DNA of 64,000 bases, from contig BCJX01000022.1 in NCBI GenBank assembly GCA_001600415.1, positions 282,309-346,308 of the forward strand. The letters run 5' to 3'. The notes below the pieces were generated by a model that worked only from the letters and a program-made list of their open reading frames with translations, was not told the DNA's origin and ran no database searches. Positions 42,295 to 52,901 of the stretch are shown one piece after another. How positions within the stretch are numbered: position 1 is the first letter of the stretch; each line of letters begins with the position of its first letter. The translations under genes and the position numbers were made by a program. The DNA is from Pascua guehoae. Lineage: Eukaryota; Basidiomycota; Tremellomycetes; Trichosporonales; Trichosporonaceae.

Positions 42295-44604
42295 ATGCTG
42301 GGGAGAAACAAGAAACGCGACGTGGATGGCTCCTCGGTGGAGGGCGAGCAGCCACGGACCCGCCTGGTGCAGGGCAAGAAGGGCAGTTTGTTGACGTGAG
42401 TGCCGTGGGAGTACCGAGGTGACAGTGTGGCCAGGCTGACAAGCAGTATCTTTGCGTCGGTGAGTAGGATGGGCCCGTGTTGGAAGCCGCATGTTTGGTG
42501 GTGCTCGCTGGGAGCATCTAGGTGTGCGACGGGGTGGCCAATGTTTCTAAACGAGGCCACTTTCGCCACCTCTCTTACACTGTCGGGCCTTGGGTGGACG
42601 CGTCTCCACACAAACACCTCAATTCACTGGAGCAGCAGCGCTACTATGGGGAAGCCGCCCACGGACTTACACTGACTGCAGGGCTCGGCCATGTTCTCTG
42701 ACGGCTATTCGAACGCCTCGATGGGACCTGTCATGACCATCCTCAACATCCTGTACCCTGCCTACTTGACGGATCGCAACAGGGCAGCGCTCGGTGCCGT
42801 GGTCTTTGCCGGTATGGTGCTCGGCCAGCTGTCGTTTGGATGGATTAGCGACAAGATTGGACGCAAGTTTTCCATGTTTGTCTGCACAGGAATTATCTTT
42901 GTCTTTTCCATCCTGTGCGCTTGCTCGGCCGGGCCGAACCCCCAGGTCATTATCAACTGTCTCATTGCGTTCCGGTGCCTGCTTGGTATCGGCCTCGGCG
43001 GCGAGTACCGTGAGTCCATGCGGAGAGCGCTCTCGCAGTTGCGCAGGGAGTGTGGAGCAGTGCGGTGCTAATAACCCAGCGTCGGGCTCGGTCACAGCGG
43101 CAGAGGCGACAGAGAACCACAACATCAACAAGAAGAGCCAGCAGCGGCTGTTCATCTGGGCAACCAACACAATGCTCGACTTGGCCTTCACCATTGCGTG
43201 GTTTACTGCCCTCGTCCTCTTATGGATCTTTGGCGAAAGCCACCTCCGTGCCGTCTGGCGCGGCACTCTCCTCCTCGGTGCCGTACCCCCACTCATTCTC
43301 CTCATCGCTCGTCTCTGGATGGAGGAGCCCGAAGCGTACAAGGTGAGTGCGGGGGAGAGTTCGCCCTGGGCTACAAGGCGGGTACTGACGGTGTACTAGA
43401 AAAACAGCATGAAGCACGTGGCCATCCCGTATGGCCTTATCCTTCGCAGGTACTGGCCCCGTCTCGCGGCGGTCTCGTTCGTCTGGTTCCTGTACAGTGA
43501 GTGTCGGGGGATGTTCGTGGCGAAGAGAAGTAGGCTATGGGGCCTGCCGATCTGTCAGCACCATCGACTGCATTGCTAGCGAGGACTCAGGGGGAGGGAG
43601 AGTGCCAGCCGTGGAACGGGGGCAACCCATGAAAGACCTGAAATGCGTGTGACAGGGCGCGTGGACCGTCTGCCAGGACCCCACGGCCATGCACAACCTC
43701 GCAGCTACCCGCCGTCACTTCTTTCCATCACGACACCCCCATGCTTGAAGCTAACCCTTCAGACTGGATCGTCTACCCCTTTGGAATGTACGCTACTGTC
43801 ATTACGACCAAGGCAGCGCCCAACGCGACCATCTACGAGACCATGGGCTGGGGCTGTCTCGTCAACTCGTTTTACGTTCCGGGAACCATCATCGGTTCTT
43901 TCCTTGTACGTCCTCTGGGTTGAGATTTTGGGGCACTTGCTGACCCGCAGTCTGACATTCTTGGTCCAAAGTACACCATGATCACCGGCCTGCTCTGCCA
44001 GGCCATCTTTGGCTTTGCACTTTCCGGTGCCTACAACCAGCTTGTCAAGCAGATTGCTGGCTTTGCCGTCATGTACGGTATCTTCATTGGTAAGCGCAAT
44101 GCGACTGGGGCTTTCTTGCCAAGTTCTACCCCCAGCACTTACTGACGGCCTACAGGATTCGGCGAGCTCGGACCGGGCAACAACCTCGGCCTCATCGCCT
44201 CCAAGGGTATCGGACCCACGTGCACCCGTGGTCAGCTGTACGGCATTGCGGCCGCGGTTGGCAAGTGTGGCGCGTTTGTGGGAACCTACTCGTTCCCCTA
44301 CATTCAAGAGGCATTCGAGGGCAAGTCGGAATACGTCAGCAACACGGGCATCTTCTGGATCGGCTCGTCTCTCTCCGTCCTCGGCGCCCTCGTGACATTC
44401 TTGTTTATCCCTCACTTCAAGGAGGACAATATGATCAAGGAAGACGCTCTCTTCCGCGAGTACCTTGCCCAGCACGGGTTTGATGTCTCGCAGCTGGGCG
44501 AGCAGGGCTACGTCGACCCCGTCACGCACGAGGTCGTTGGCCAGGAGCCGGCGGTGGGCCAGGTTGTCACAAAGGTCGATGACGAGTACAAGGAGAAGAT
44601 CTGA
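42295..44604 (+). CDS. MFS permease of the phosphate/glycerophosphodiester (Git1-like) family, 510 aa
   Basis: Exons 42295-42395, 42447-42459, 42682-43009, 43080-43342, 43400-43496, 43763-43905, 43951-44089 and 44156-44604 join in phase to 510 residues. The start of TM1 reads [19 protein letters not shown], as in the Git1/PHS subfamily, followed by the loop motif [13 protein letters not shown] and [16 protein letters not shown]. Later spans include [28 protein letters not shown] and GTYSFPYIQ. The cytosolic tail ([20 protein letters not shown]) is typical of this family. Git1 imports glycerophosphoinositol and related glycerophosphodiesters, and relatives import phosphate, by proton symport at the plasma membrane. 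The substrate here is inferred only to this level. Exon 2 has just 13 nt. Confidence 0.88.
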
Positions 44605-45460
44605 GTGGCCTCAACGCCATGGGTTCCGCAGTGGTGCGCACCTCTCCGTGCATCTCCAGTTGGGTGTGGTAGTGGTAACAGATAATTTTGTTCGTCATGC
44701 AAGAATTAGTACCGAGAAGGCGCCTGGGGACAATCTGTGCGGGTGCAGGTGGCTGCGGAGGATCAAATCGGGGCTTATGTGTTTGTCCCAGGTGGGCAAC
44801 CCCGGTGCTCAGCAGCATGTGTTTGTAGGCGGACTAGCTCGGCACCCCAGCCTTGAAGCTCGACGTGCTACTCTTGCAGCTCGAAATCCATTTGGTGTAG
44901 CCCGAAACGGTTCTCTTCCAGCTCGACATCCTTTGCGTGCAACCCAACATCCTTGGTGTGTAGCTCCATGCGGGTCTGGGAAATCTCGCCACCCACCGAC
45001 CACAGCTCCTCACACCACGCCAGCCACTCACGAAGATGTGCTGGCAGTGCGGCCCACCTCCCTTTCCCCTCCCCTTCCCCTTCCCCGGCCCTTCTGTCTA
45101 TGCATTAGGTCCGACCAGACGCAGTAAGCTACCAGTCTGGCGACGGAGAAACTGTGGGTGTATTGTGGCTCGTGTGCTCGCGCTGCGCTGCGCTCTTTGC
45201 ACGCCTGAGGGATTGGTGTCATGAGCCGACGTACGTCAGACGTAGCGTGCGGAGCCAAATCAACTTGGTCTGGAGGAGACGGATGACGCGCCCTGGGTGC
45301 CCTTGACGCGTCCCTGCGTCCGTCATTGATCGTCGGACGCACGACGCGTCCCTCCACACGATGGATGGCAACGCAACACACGCGTTGTCAACAACACGGC
45401 AGCCATCTCCATCCGTCTACCACGAAGCTCTCGATACCACACCTGCTGAGGATTCGCATC
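44605..45460. other. Intergenic region; no gene recognised
   Basis: A degenerate repeat with recurring CAGCTCGA and CATCCTTTG/CATCCTTGG phrases spans about 44860-44965. The rest is the promoter side of the next gene. Confidence 0.4.
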
Positions 45461-46428
45461 ATGGACGCCATTGACTCACACGCGTCGGGATCCAGGGATG
45501 AACAGCGACAGCGACCGGGAGTAAGTACAACGACATGACCATGTGATGCTGACATTGGTAGGCGCTGTCCCGACCTTCCATCCTCGGCGCCGAAGACCCT
45601 CAGTCGTCAGCGACCACCGCATCGTCAAACGCGCCCCACCAGTCCTCAAGCACCTCGGCAGAAACCCGCACTGCATCATGCAACAAGCGCGCAGCATCCG
45701 CCGGGCCCAATGATGACCACGCACCAGTCGCCTCCAAAAGAGCAAAGAAGAACCAGGTGCCGACGATGGACGACGCCGCCACAAGCAGCACCCAAACGTT
45801 GCAGATCAAGGTTACCGAGCTCGAGGGGCAGGTGAAGCGGCTACAGGCCCGCAACACCCGGCTTGAGCGTGAGCGCCGCGCTGAGAAGAGCGGGCGTGCG
45901 CGCGAAGTCGGACAATTCTTGGCTCGGATCGACGACTTGCAGCGCAAGCTGTGCGACGAGAAGGCCGCCGTTCGCCGAGCGCAAGACTTCTACTTGGAGC
46001 TTGTCGTCGAGTCAATGAAAACGTCGAGGGGACTCAACTTCCTGATGAGGAGGCTCAGCTCCCTGATGAGGCGCGTGCACAAACAGCTCGATGTCTCGCG
46101 ACAGATTTGGAAGATAGTCATGGCCATGGTTCCCTTGTACGGAATAGCCGTCGAGGTCAGGCCTGCCGAGGCGCAGCGGTGCGCCGAGGCTATACTTGCG
46201 ACCTTGCAGGAACCCGTGGCGTCGGATATTGGTGCCGACCAAGACTTGGCACAGTTGGACGAAGACTTGGCACGGTTGGACGCCTTGGACAAGTGGAGCG
46301 AGCTCGTCCAGTCGAGCACTGAGGCTGTGCTCCGCTGTCGGAATGATGCCACGTTGGGTCGGTTGGAAGAGGTGTTGCGAGAATCGGCCGCGCGGCGCCG
46401 TGCCGACGCCGCGTCCAGTCGGCCATGA
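45461..46428 (+). CDS. Coiled-coil protein of unknown function (MDA-x-DSH family), 308 aa
   Basis: Exon 1 (45461-45520) encodes MDAIDSHASGSRDEQRQRPG. Exon 2 (45562-46428) encodes the rest; together they give 308 residues. After a Ser/Thr-rich region and a basic cluster (SKRAKKNQ, about residue 90, possible nuclear signal), residues about 105-165 form a coiled coil (KVTELEGQVKRLQARNTRLE). A mixed helical region with acidic heptads (DQDLAQLDEDLARLDALDKW) follows. No basic DNA-contact region of a true bZIP is seen. I do not recognise the family. The first exon, the intron position and the CTGACATTGG(T/C)AG acceptor recur in the gene at 47322, so the two are tandem relatives. Confidence 0.65.
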
Positions 46429-47321
46429 TCAGAGACCCCCAATTCCGTGCCGTCGATAGGCCGCCCGTGGGTGAGGAGAGAAGCAGAAGGATAGGACGGC
46501 GATGGCAGCAAGGTAAGTGTACTTTTGTTTGGCCGCTCTCAACTATCACGTTGGAGTGGCCACTGGGCGAGTTCGGGGCGTGGATGGGGACGACAGGGCG
46601 GCTTGGCGTTGCGGACGTTTGGTAGCGCATTGCATGGGCGCCCTGTTCGGCCCGGCTCGCGGTAATTCTGGCATCGCTTGTATGCAGGACAACCGGGGGA
46701 AGAGGGCATCCCGGGACGTGCGTCGCCATTGGTGGCGCTGTACAGCTCTGGACGAGGCGGGATAATGTGGCGTGGTTCTGACAGAGCGGTTCTGACAGGG
46801 TGGTTCTGACAGCGCGGTTCTGACAGCCAGTTGATCATGCGTGCGCATGAGTAGCCGAGTGTCTCTTGCTATTCTGCACCGCTGGCCGCTGGTCAATGTT
46901 CACCACCCAGCGCGATAAACGACTGGGAAACCTAACGCGTCGTGTCGCTCTACAAGCGTAGGTGAGGAGCATAAGGAGGTGTAGGGTAGCGATCATATGA
47001 AAGGGGTTTCCTGCACAACCCATTTGGCCATTTGCTCCGTGTATGTGTCCGGCGTGCACGGCGCATTGGGCCGTGTTGGCAGATGATGGATCAGGTCGCG
47101 TCGCATGGTGTTCGGAGGGCGTGCGGGCACACAATGACTGCAGCTGCAACACTCTTGGGAGTAATGGCATGAAACGCTAATGCTCCATCAAGATGTCGGG
47201 TACTTCGCCAATCTCCACAGCCTTGTTGTTACATGGGTGACAACTCCGTGACCAGCACAGTACTCAGCTTCGTTTGCCCACAGACAAGCTCTGCCCACTA
47301 CCCCTACTAACAACTCGCATG
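46429..47321. other. Intergenic region between the two tandem relatives
   Basis: It contains a four-copy minisatellite (46773-46827) and no supported gene. Confidence 0.45.
46773..46827. repeat. Four-copy minisatellite based on GGTTCTGACAG
   Basis: Four imperfect units of 13-16 nt, each containing GGTTCTGACAG, follow one another between the tandem coiled-coil gene relatives. Confidence 0.8.
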
Positions 47322-47903
47322 ATGGATGCTACTGACTCGCATCCAAGAGGCAACGTGGCAGCTGGAGTAAGTTGCAATGTCCAATGCAGTAGTGCTGTCG
47401 TCAAGCGTCAAGGTTGTGGATGGGACTACTGACATTGGCAGGCCGTGGAGCCTTCGACGACCACCACCCCAGTCGCAAACACCCAGCCAGTAGGGGCGTC
47501 TCCGCACCGGCCGTCGGCTGCCTCGGCCCAGCCGTCAGATACCCTGTGCAACGCCCCAGAAGTGTCGGCCCAGCCACACACTCGCGCACAGTCGTCTGCG
47601 ACCGCCACCCCGTCATCACGCGAGACGGGTTTGCCATCGGCTCCCAAGCGTACAGCGGCTCGGCCGCTTAATGTGCAAGATTGCGACGCGCCAGCGCACT
47701 CGAAACGCCCAAAGCACAGTGGCGATGACGGGGACATGCGTAATTCATTACGTAATTTGCCACCAGCGCAGATACAAAACGACGAGCATAGCCGTCCTTT
47801 GCTACCTCTCATCCTTCGACTCTCCACCTTATACCCAACATGCCGACCTTTAAAACGCCATATCCCGTTTCGCTCATCATCCGTGTCGTCTATGCCGAAG
47901 TAG
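47322..47903 (+). CDS. Truncated relative of the 45461 coiled-coil gene, about 168 aa (possible pseudogene)
   Basis: Exon 1 (47322-47366) encodes MDATDSHPRGNVAAG and exon 2 (47442-47903) continues in phase for 153 residues. Exon 1, the intron site and the acceptor match the gene at 45461. Both proteins continue with a Ser/Thr/Ala/Pro-rich region and a basic SKR-x-K cluster (here HSKRPKHS). The coiled-coil half of the longer protein is absent. Instead the frame runs on and overlaps the first 64 bases of the DUF4097-like gene in another frame. This arrangement suggests a partial duplication whose 3' part was lost or replaced. Whether it is expressed is unknown. Confidence 0.5.
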
Positions 47904-48832
47904 TGGTCACTGCTGCCGACGGCGGCACAGAGACGGACAGCACCACCGTTACGATCAGTCCCAGCACCCCCGGCTATTCAAAGGACGTCGATGAAGCCAA
48001 CAGCATTACCGTGGAGCACAAGGACACTGAGATTCTCATTACTGCACCGCCTGCGACCTTGTTTAGTGCGCTTCGCCGCGGTACCGCCATTGTGACCGTC
48101 ACCTGCCCTCGGGGCTCGTCGGTGGACGCGTCCAACCGCAAGGGTGCGATGCGACTGCGTGGTGACGTCACCAAGGCAGTCCTCAGGAGCGGCAACGGCG
48201 CGCTCGACATCACGAGCGCAGAGAGCCTGATTGCCCACACGTCGAATGGCAAGGTGAATGTCGGCGTAGTGCGTGGTGGTGGTTCGCTACACATTTCATC
48301 GGACAACGGAAAGATTGATGTCGGCCAAGCGGACGGTGGCAGCGAGGTCAGGACGTCGAATGGGGCGATCAGCGTTCAAAGGGCTGGCGGCCCGATCTCG
48401 GCGAAGACCTTAAACGGCACCATCGACATAGGCTATGCCGCGGCGGATCTCTATGCCGACACGAACAATGGTGACATTTCGCTAAAGTACATTGTCAAAG
48501 GCCGCATCATGGCCATCACCAAAAATGGCACCATTTCTGTCGGCGTCTCGCACGACACGTCCGTCACGGGCAACGCTCGCACGTGCTCTGGCCCCGTGCC
48601 TATCACGGTCCCGTCAGACCCCAAAAAGCGCTACCAAGCCGATCTCCACCTCCGGACCAACGCGGGTAGCATTCGTGTGGATCAAGCCGAGGCGCCGACA
48701 ACCTTGGACTCCTCCGCCGCGGGCATGGCAGGTCCGTCCAGTTCGACGTTGGACGCCACAGAGGCCGCCCCACCCCCCAGCTATGACGAGACGTGGGCAC
48801 AGGGCAAGGCCGCGTCGGACGAGAAGAAGTGA
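47840..48832 (+). CDS. DUF4097-like beta-repeat protein with C-terminal PPxY motif, 330 aa
   Basis: One exon encodes 330 residues from the ATG at 47840. Residues about 80-280 contain repeating short beta units with S/T-N-G-x-I turns, such as SGNGALDITS, TSNGKVNVG, SSDNGKIDVG, TSNGAISVQ, LNGTIDIG and NNGDISLKY. This is the pattern of DUF4097-type beta-helix proteins. No signal peptide or membrane span is visible, so it is probably intracellular. The C-terminus holds APPPSYDETW, a PPxY motif that could bind WW domains of a Nedd4/Rsp5-type ubiquitin ligase. The function of fungal DUF4097 proteins is unknown to me. The gene has no introns and its start overlaps the truncated gene upstream. Confidence 0.75.
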   Translation: MPTFKTPYPVSLIIRVVYAEVVVTAADGGTETDSTTVTISPSTPGYSKDVDEANSITVEHKDTEILITAPPATLFSALRRGTAIVTVTCPRGSSVDASNRKGAMRLRGDVTKAVLRSGNGALDITSAESLIAHTSNGKVNVGVVRGGGSLHISSDNGKIDVGQADGGSEVRTSNGAISVQRAGGPISAKTLNGTIDIGYAAADLYADTNNGDISLKYIVKGRIMAITKNGTISVGVSHDTSVTGNARTCSGPVPITVPSDPKKRYQADLHLRTNAGSIRVDQAEAPTTLDSSAAGMAGPSSSTLDATEAAPPPSYDETWAQGKAASDEKK

Positions 48833-50590
48833 GCGAGCGTGCGGGGAATGTGCATCATACTGGGATGTAGCACGTAGCACGAGGTACAGCTTCATAATGG
48901 CGATGGCCCTTTAGATCGGGTGGAATACATACATGCAGTACTGCTGCCTCGAATTGATCACGACATCACCAGGAGTTGATTGGTGTACTCGGTGTCCAGC
49001 TGTTTTGTGGGCGCTCCGAACCTCTCTTGTTCACATCCAGGCTTCTGTGGGCGCACGCAAGCCTGTCAGTCGTGTCCGTGTTGCATGTTGCAGGCAATAC
49101 TACTACTTTGTCTGTGGCGCGTACCGAGCCCCATCAGAGTCTGGCAATGCTCCAAGAAGGCATCCGGTTAACAGTTGCTGCCAAGCCTGGGCCGTGTCCT
49201 CTGCTTCTTTGGCTTCTCCTTTGTTTTCATAGCCTTGGGCTGACTGGTGTCGCCGTTGCCGGTGTACAGACATACAAAGGGGGGCCTTCCAAGCATGTAG
49301 CTCCCGGGCTCGTTGTATCCGGCGGGAAGCGGCCAGCCTTTTGGCATTGAGCGTGCACACTTGCAAAGACAAGTGGAATGCGCCAGTGACATTTTCAACG
49401 GCATACCTCTGAAATCTCACGGACGGAATGAAGACACCCCTCTGTGGCTGGCCGTGTTGTCCCTCTGGTCTCTGGCCTCTTGCCGTATTGCCCGTGGCCC
49501 GTGGGCAGGTGGCAGTGTCGAGCTCTGTGGAGGGGAGGGTTTGCGGGTTATGAAAGGTACGCGACGCGTCCCAAAAGTCAGGCACCCAGCTTTGTCAGGG
49601 CATAAACACCCGCCCAGACTGAGACTGCTCCTGGCCCCCGGATAGCCCCGAATGGACCCACAGTACCACAGTGCCCATAGTGCCCACAGTGCAGCCCAGG
49701 CCCAAGAGGATAATGTGGCATGAGAATTGTGGGTCTGGGTCTGGGTGGTTGGGTTCCATTTCTGGCTCTTGGCGCGAGATACGAAGGACAAAATCCAAAG
49801 CCAAAGCCAAGCCAAAACGCATCAACAGCCAGCCAGCTGCAGCCAGCCGACCTCACCCCCTCACCCTCACCCTCACCCTCACCAAATTCCACTCCCCGCA
49901 CCCTCACCCGCACCCAGCCGCCCACCACCCAGCCACCACCACCCGAGAGAATTGCTCGCACGCGTTCGAAATGTCCTCCTTTGCACTTCTCTCTCACCCC
50001 CTCCCAACACATCTTACCTCTCCACTACCCGTGTGCATTATTCTCAACCTCGTATCACCGCCTCTCATACTCGCAGGATCACAATCGCTACCCCCCCTCA
50101 CTCCGACCCGACTATTCTCCGCGTCCCCCCACTGCCTACCAGCACACCCCACCGCCCACCGGCCACCACGCCACCACACCACCCAACGTCTACCTTGTCG
50201 CCTGCAGCCTGGCGCCCAAAGCGTCAACCCAACTCGTCGCCCAAGTGCAACGCACACTCCTTGCCGACACTTTTCCCAGCTCGTTGCTAGCCCGTTGATC
50301 CCCCAGTCCCGACGGGGGACGGAACATGGACCAGTCAGCGTTCACACTCGTGTCCGCTACGAACAACAAGCAGCAGCGTCGACTCGAGCTTTGAAAGAGC
50401 GACCCGACCGCGGCGGCCTTGTCCCCAAATACCACACTGCACCCATCGGATCCCTTGCCGTGGGTCACTTGGGCTCTCATCACCATTGCTCCACCGCATC
50501 TCCCCGCCTCGACTGGCGCCTCTGCACCGTCGCATCCATTCAAAGCCTGCAGCACCGGACTCTGTCGCACCCTCCGTCCGTACCGGCAGC
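48833..50590. other. Intergenic region and probable long leader of the membrane-protein gene
   Basis: About 49855-49930 is a degenerate (CTCACC)n-type repeat, and most of 49700-50590 is C-rich and pyrimidine-rich on the plus strand. Long open frames here reflect that composition and show no domain. Confidence 0.4.
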
Positions 50591-51871
50591 ATGGCACTCT
50601 TAGTCCCTGCGGCACCACCCGCCTCGACACTCGCAGCCGCCGTGGCTGCCTCTGTTGGAACTGCCACCGGTGGCGGATCGACGTTGGCTGAATCAACATG
50701 GCCCACCCTGACGCCTGTGGTCGTTGGACGAGCTGCCGAGGACAGCAGCTCCTCAAAACCCAGTACGAGCAAGAGCACAACCAAGAAGGAGAGCACGAGC
50801 ACGGACGGAACCCACAGTGAAACAAAGAGCACGAGCAAGAAGAGCACCACGGTGTCGTCGCATACGGGATCTGCAACGAGATCCCGGGCCATCGCAAACT
50901 CAACCTCGCAAGCGGCTCACACCAAGCCCAAGGGCGGTCTCAGCACGGGCGTCCTGGCGGCCATCGTGCTAGCCGTGGTTGTGGTTGTCCTCGTCGTGAT
51001 CGTTGTGGGCGGATACTATTTGCGCAAGTTGCAGGCGCGGAAGCGACAGGCGCGGTGGGACAAGAACGTTGAAGCTGGCGGAGGACGCGCTTTGGGCGCA
51101 CGGTACACTGCAGCAGGATTTGCGGGGTACGCGAGTGACACCAAGCGCCCAGTCGACTGGCAGACAATGCCCGACTCGAAGACATCCACCGACCAAACGA
51201 ACAGGGGCCTCGCAGGCAATACCGACTCAGATGCCCCCACTTTCCCACCGCGTGCGCGACAGCAGGAGCCATTATCGTTCCCGCGTGTTTCGTACGACTA
51301 CGAAGTGTCAAACGAGTTTACGCACGACGCGATCCCTGCAGCCCTCTACCCCGAANCCCCCGCCGCGGCGTACCGCCGTCGTGTGCTCTCGACACGGTCC
51401 ACGCGCTCGCGGCGTGACAGCAGACCCGACGGCGGCGTAGCAGCCACGCCAGAGGCAACACCGCGTGGTCTTCAGCAACGTCCTCGATCATCCGTCTCGC
51501 GTCCAGTACCACCCCCCGTCCCTCCCATCCCACCTGTCCCTGGCACGTCGGGCCCAGTACCTGCCCCGTCACTGATGTCGACCTCGACTTCGGCCCGCTA
51601 CTCGGAGGATGCCATCTACACCCCGTCCGAGCCCGTCCCACCCCTCCCAACACACCGCACACCCGTCGCACCTACGGACTTTACCAGGGCACCCTCACCA
51701 CGCGCAGGCGCAGAAGTTGCCCCGTCACCCCCTCACCCTACCTCCAACCCTCACTATGACCCGCACCATCATCCTTTGCCCTGCGCGGACCCATGGGCTT
51801 CGACGACGGCGAACAATGGCTCTGCCCCGGCATCACACACGACACCGTTCACCCCCTTCCACGCGCAGTAG
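50591..51871 (+). CDS. Single-pass membrane protein with Ser/Thr-rich ectodomain and Pro-rich tail, 426 aa
   Basis: One exon encodes 426 residues from the ATG at 50591. Residues about 50-112 are very rich in Ser, Thr and Lys. Residues 119-142 form a strong membrane span (VLAAIVLAVVVVVLVVIVVG), followed by a basic stop-transfer stretch (LRKLQARKRQAR). The tail (145-426) is Pro/Ser-rich with PPVPPIPPVP, a potential SH3 ligand. The layout recalls fungal wall-stress sensors such as Mid2 or Wsc proteins and Shk-type membrane anchors, but no Cys-rich ectodomain or clear N-terminal signal is present. An ambiguous base at 51356 leaves one residue undefined. A protein-like frame continues beyond the stop (51900-52030), so the true C-terminus may differ. 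Confidence 0.7.
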   Translation: MALLVPAAPPASTLAAAVAASVGTATGGGSTLAESTWPTLTPVVVGRAAEDSSSSKPSTSKSTTKKESTSTDGTHSETKSTSKKSTTVSSHTGSATRSRAIANSTSQAAHTKPKGGLSTGVLAAIVLAVVVVVLVVIVVGGYYLRKLQARKRQARWDKNVEAGGGRALGARYTAAGFAGYASDTKRPVDWQTMPDSKTSTDQTNRGLAGNTDSDAPTFPPRARQQEPLSFPRVSYDYEVSNEFTHDAIPAALYPEXPAAAYRRRVLSTRSTRSRRDSRPDGGVAATPEATPRGLQQRPRSSVSRPVPPPVPPIPPVPGTSGPVPAPSLMSTSTSARYSEDAIYTPSEPVPPLPTHRTPVAPTDFTRAPSPRAGAEVAPSPPHPTSNPHYDPHHHPLPCADPWASTTANNGSAPASHTTPFTPFHAQ

Positions 51872-52901
51872 ACGTGCCGGTGGAGCGACCATGAAGCTAT
51901 CACACCTATTCTTCCATTGGCGACCCGACTGGCTATGGCCCGTCTCCTCCGTCCATCGACGAAGTGCTCGCATCGCAAGCGTTCCGCCGTGACAATACCA
52001 TTCCCGACACCGCATGGACATGTCCCTCCGCTAGATGCTCATCACTACACTTGCCAATGCCGTGCCATTGCACCTCCCATCGCGCCGCATTGCCCGCCAC
52101 GACCCCATCGAGCAACCGCGCCTCATCCCGTCACGCCCGGCTACGCTACCGCGCCGGGGTGTCTTTCTCTCACCCTGGGGTTGTTCACCACTTTCGCCCC
52201 CGACGTATTGTAATATACTGGTATATATATGGACACTGATGCATTGTACTGCTGAGAGCAGAAAGATACCCCCCCCCCCCCCCGGCCCTCTTTCACCGTA
52301 GGCGTGCAAGTTCGAGCCCTTGCCACTTCTTTGGTTACTAATCCCGCCCCTCTCTGCTAAGCACCATGCATGGATCACGGACCAGCCCAGATGCCCCGAG
52401 ATTTATGGGCCTGCATCTGCAGGGCTGGCCGACTGCAACGAGAATGCAAGCAGGGTAGTTCTTCACAACTGATAAATTCACATCCCACCGTAGAGATCAC
52501 CTCATTGACCCCCTGTGACCGCCCCTGCCCGACTTGACGCTCCGTTTCGTGCTGCACTGCGGTGCAGGCAAATGCTGGAGCTTGCAGGTCCAGACTATCG
52601 TTCAGGTCACCGATGAGGGGCAGTGAGCGAGTGTATGTCTTGTCTGAGTAGCTGTGCTGTATTGTATGTACATTGGGGGTTGGCGAGGCTGGCGGCCAGC
52701 GGGAGCATTTGGATAGCGATAACGATATAACGATAGCAGCCACCTACCTCCCTTGCCACCGCTAACATGAGCGTATCATGTGTAACGTCCAAGGCGTCTA
52801 GCCACAAGCGTTTGAACTTCTCTCATCCATCCACACTCCTACTGTTCCAATCCATCCAGCCACCCATCCACCTCCATCCGCCCCCCATCTCCTTCCCCAC
52901 G
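51872..52901. other. Region after the membrane-protein gene; coding-like stretch and poly-C tract
   Basis: Bases about 51900-52020 read in one frame as SIGDPTGYGPSPPSIDEVLA and more, which resembles a Pro-rich C-terminus and may belong to the upstream gene. A run of about 15 C lies at 52269-52283. The remainder is promoter side of the next gene. Confidence 0.4.

Noticed and set aside
52285..52330. tRNA-like phrase GCAAGTTCGAGCCCTTGC
   Set aside because: The stem pairs imperfectly and no acceptor, D-arm or anticodon arm is found around it.
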